64,000 bases of DNA, taken from contig CM035416.1 of assembly GCA_020310875.1 (NCBI GenBank), positions 71,873,983 to 71,937,982 on the forward strand, written 5' to 3'. The position numbers and the translations under genes were made by a program. The notes beneath the pieces are model-generated. The model was not told the origin of the DNA. It saw nothing but the letters and a program-made list of their open reading frames with translations, and ran no database searches. Shown here one piece after another: positions 63,554 to 64,000 of the stretch. Within the stretch, counting starts at the first letter, position 1; each line of letters starts with the position of its first letter. The stretch comes from Ceratopteris richardii. Its lineage: Eukaryota > Streptophyta > Polypodiopsida > Polypodiales > Pteridaceae.

Positions 63554-64000
63554 TTATGTAAGAAGTATCATAAGACAATAGTTCTGAGGTTCTTCATCAT
63601 CTTTGACCATATATGCATAGTTCTTCTGAGTTATGTAAGAAGTATCATAAGAATACCTTTCTGGTTGTCTTCTAGTCTTGCTTGACCTTCTTGGTTCACA
63701 ATCTTCATAAGTGTCTCGATACACCTCTTCATCAAATATAGGAGCTTCTTCATTGCTTCTTGTTAATCCACTTCTAGATGTACTTGCTTGCATATAGCCT
63801 TCATCTTCATTTACCTGCACAATTGACTTTCCTTTCTCACATCTTCTTACCTCTTCTTCAAATTCTTCATTTGTATGACTTTGATCTGCATACCAACTTT
63901 TCTGTTCATCAAATGTAACATCTCTAGAAACGGGAAATTGTTTGGTTAGAGGATTCCACAACCTGTAACCCATTTGCTTTTCATCATAACCAATGAACAC
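63554..64000 (-). other. Copia integrase C-terminal and linker part
   Basis: It starts FIGYDEKQMGYRLWNPLTKQ and FPVSRDVTFDEQKSW, the typical end of a copia integrase domain (K.YRL..P...I..SRDV.F.E), followed by an acidic linker with RRSSKTRRQPERY before the RT. It runs past the right edge of the window. Confidence 0.88.

Larger units (their letters stand above)
60852..64000 (-). mobile_element. Ty1/copia element V, runs off the right edge
   Basis: 3' LTR 60852-61959, PPT 61960-61972, RT/RNase H frame 61997-63205, RT N-terminal part 63211-63477 and integrase C-terminal/linker part 63554-64000. The rest lies outside. The visible coding region has about two or three breaks, and the RT/RNase H part is open for 402 residues, so the copy is relatively recent. 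It is inserted in the LTR-C family gypsy copy. Confidence 0.88.

Overview
The window looks like nuclear DNA from a land plant with a large, repeat-rich genome. The evidence is the element content: Ty3/gypsy elements with a tRNA-Asp type primer-binding site, several Ty1/copia lineages and an L1-type LINE. I found no convincing host gene, tRNA or rRNA. The plant group cannot be fixed from the sequence alone. A fern, gymnosperm or other large-genome plant would all fit.

Region by region: 1-1620 is the 5' end of a minus-strand gypsy-related element (interior plus LTR). 3179-6400 is an old minus-strand copia copy. 6590-9335 holds low-complexity arrays, first AT-rich and then a long CATC-type satellite. 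10140-11575 is an old minus-strand gypsy pol remnant. 11616-28584 is the main feature, a 17-kb gypsy element that looks whole. It has 892-bp LTRs that are nearly identical, a CAAAC target duplication, PBS, PPT, a 3107-aa Gag-Pol frame and a second, unfamiliar 1199-aa protein (ORF2) in the position where some plant gypsy elements carry an env-like gene. 28585-41590 is a graveyard of copia and gypsy pieces, including a relative of ORF2 on the minus strand (33222-35994). 41591-53671 is a largely non-coding minus-strand LTR element (LARD-B), with a second, much younger non-autonomous element (LARD-C, 46948-52970) inserted in its LTR. 53672-57700 is a decayed LINE. 58230-64000 is a stack of three layers: an old copia, a gypsy copy of the LARD-C LTR family inserted beside it, and a copia element inserted into that gypsy copy that runs off the right edge.

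The pieces form one connected story. The 17-kb element and LARD-C share the PBS, a putative splice donor just after it, a CpG-rich short-repeat array in the leader, a second aspartic-protease-like region and a downstream set of IW-x-P-K motifs. The gypsy copies carrying LARD-C-type LTRs carry relatives of ORF2. This points to one gypsy lineage with autonomous and non-autonomous members and three poorly known protein modules: tandem integrase zinc modules, a distal protease-like plus IWxPK region, and ORF2.
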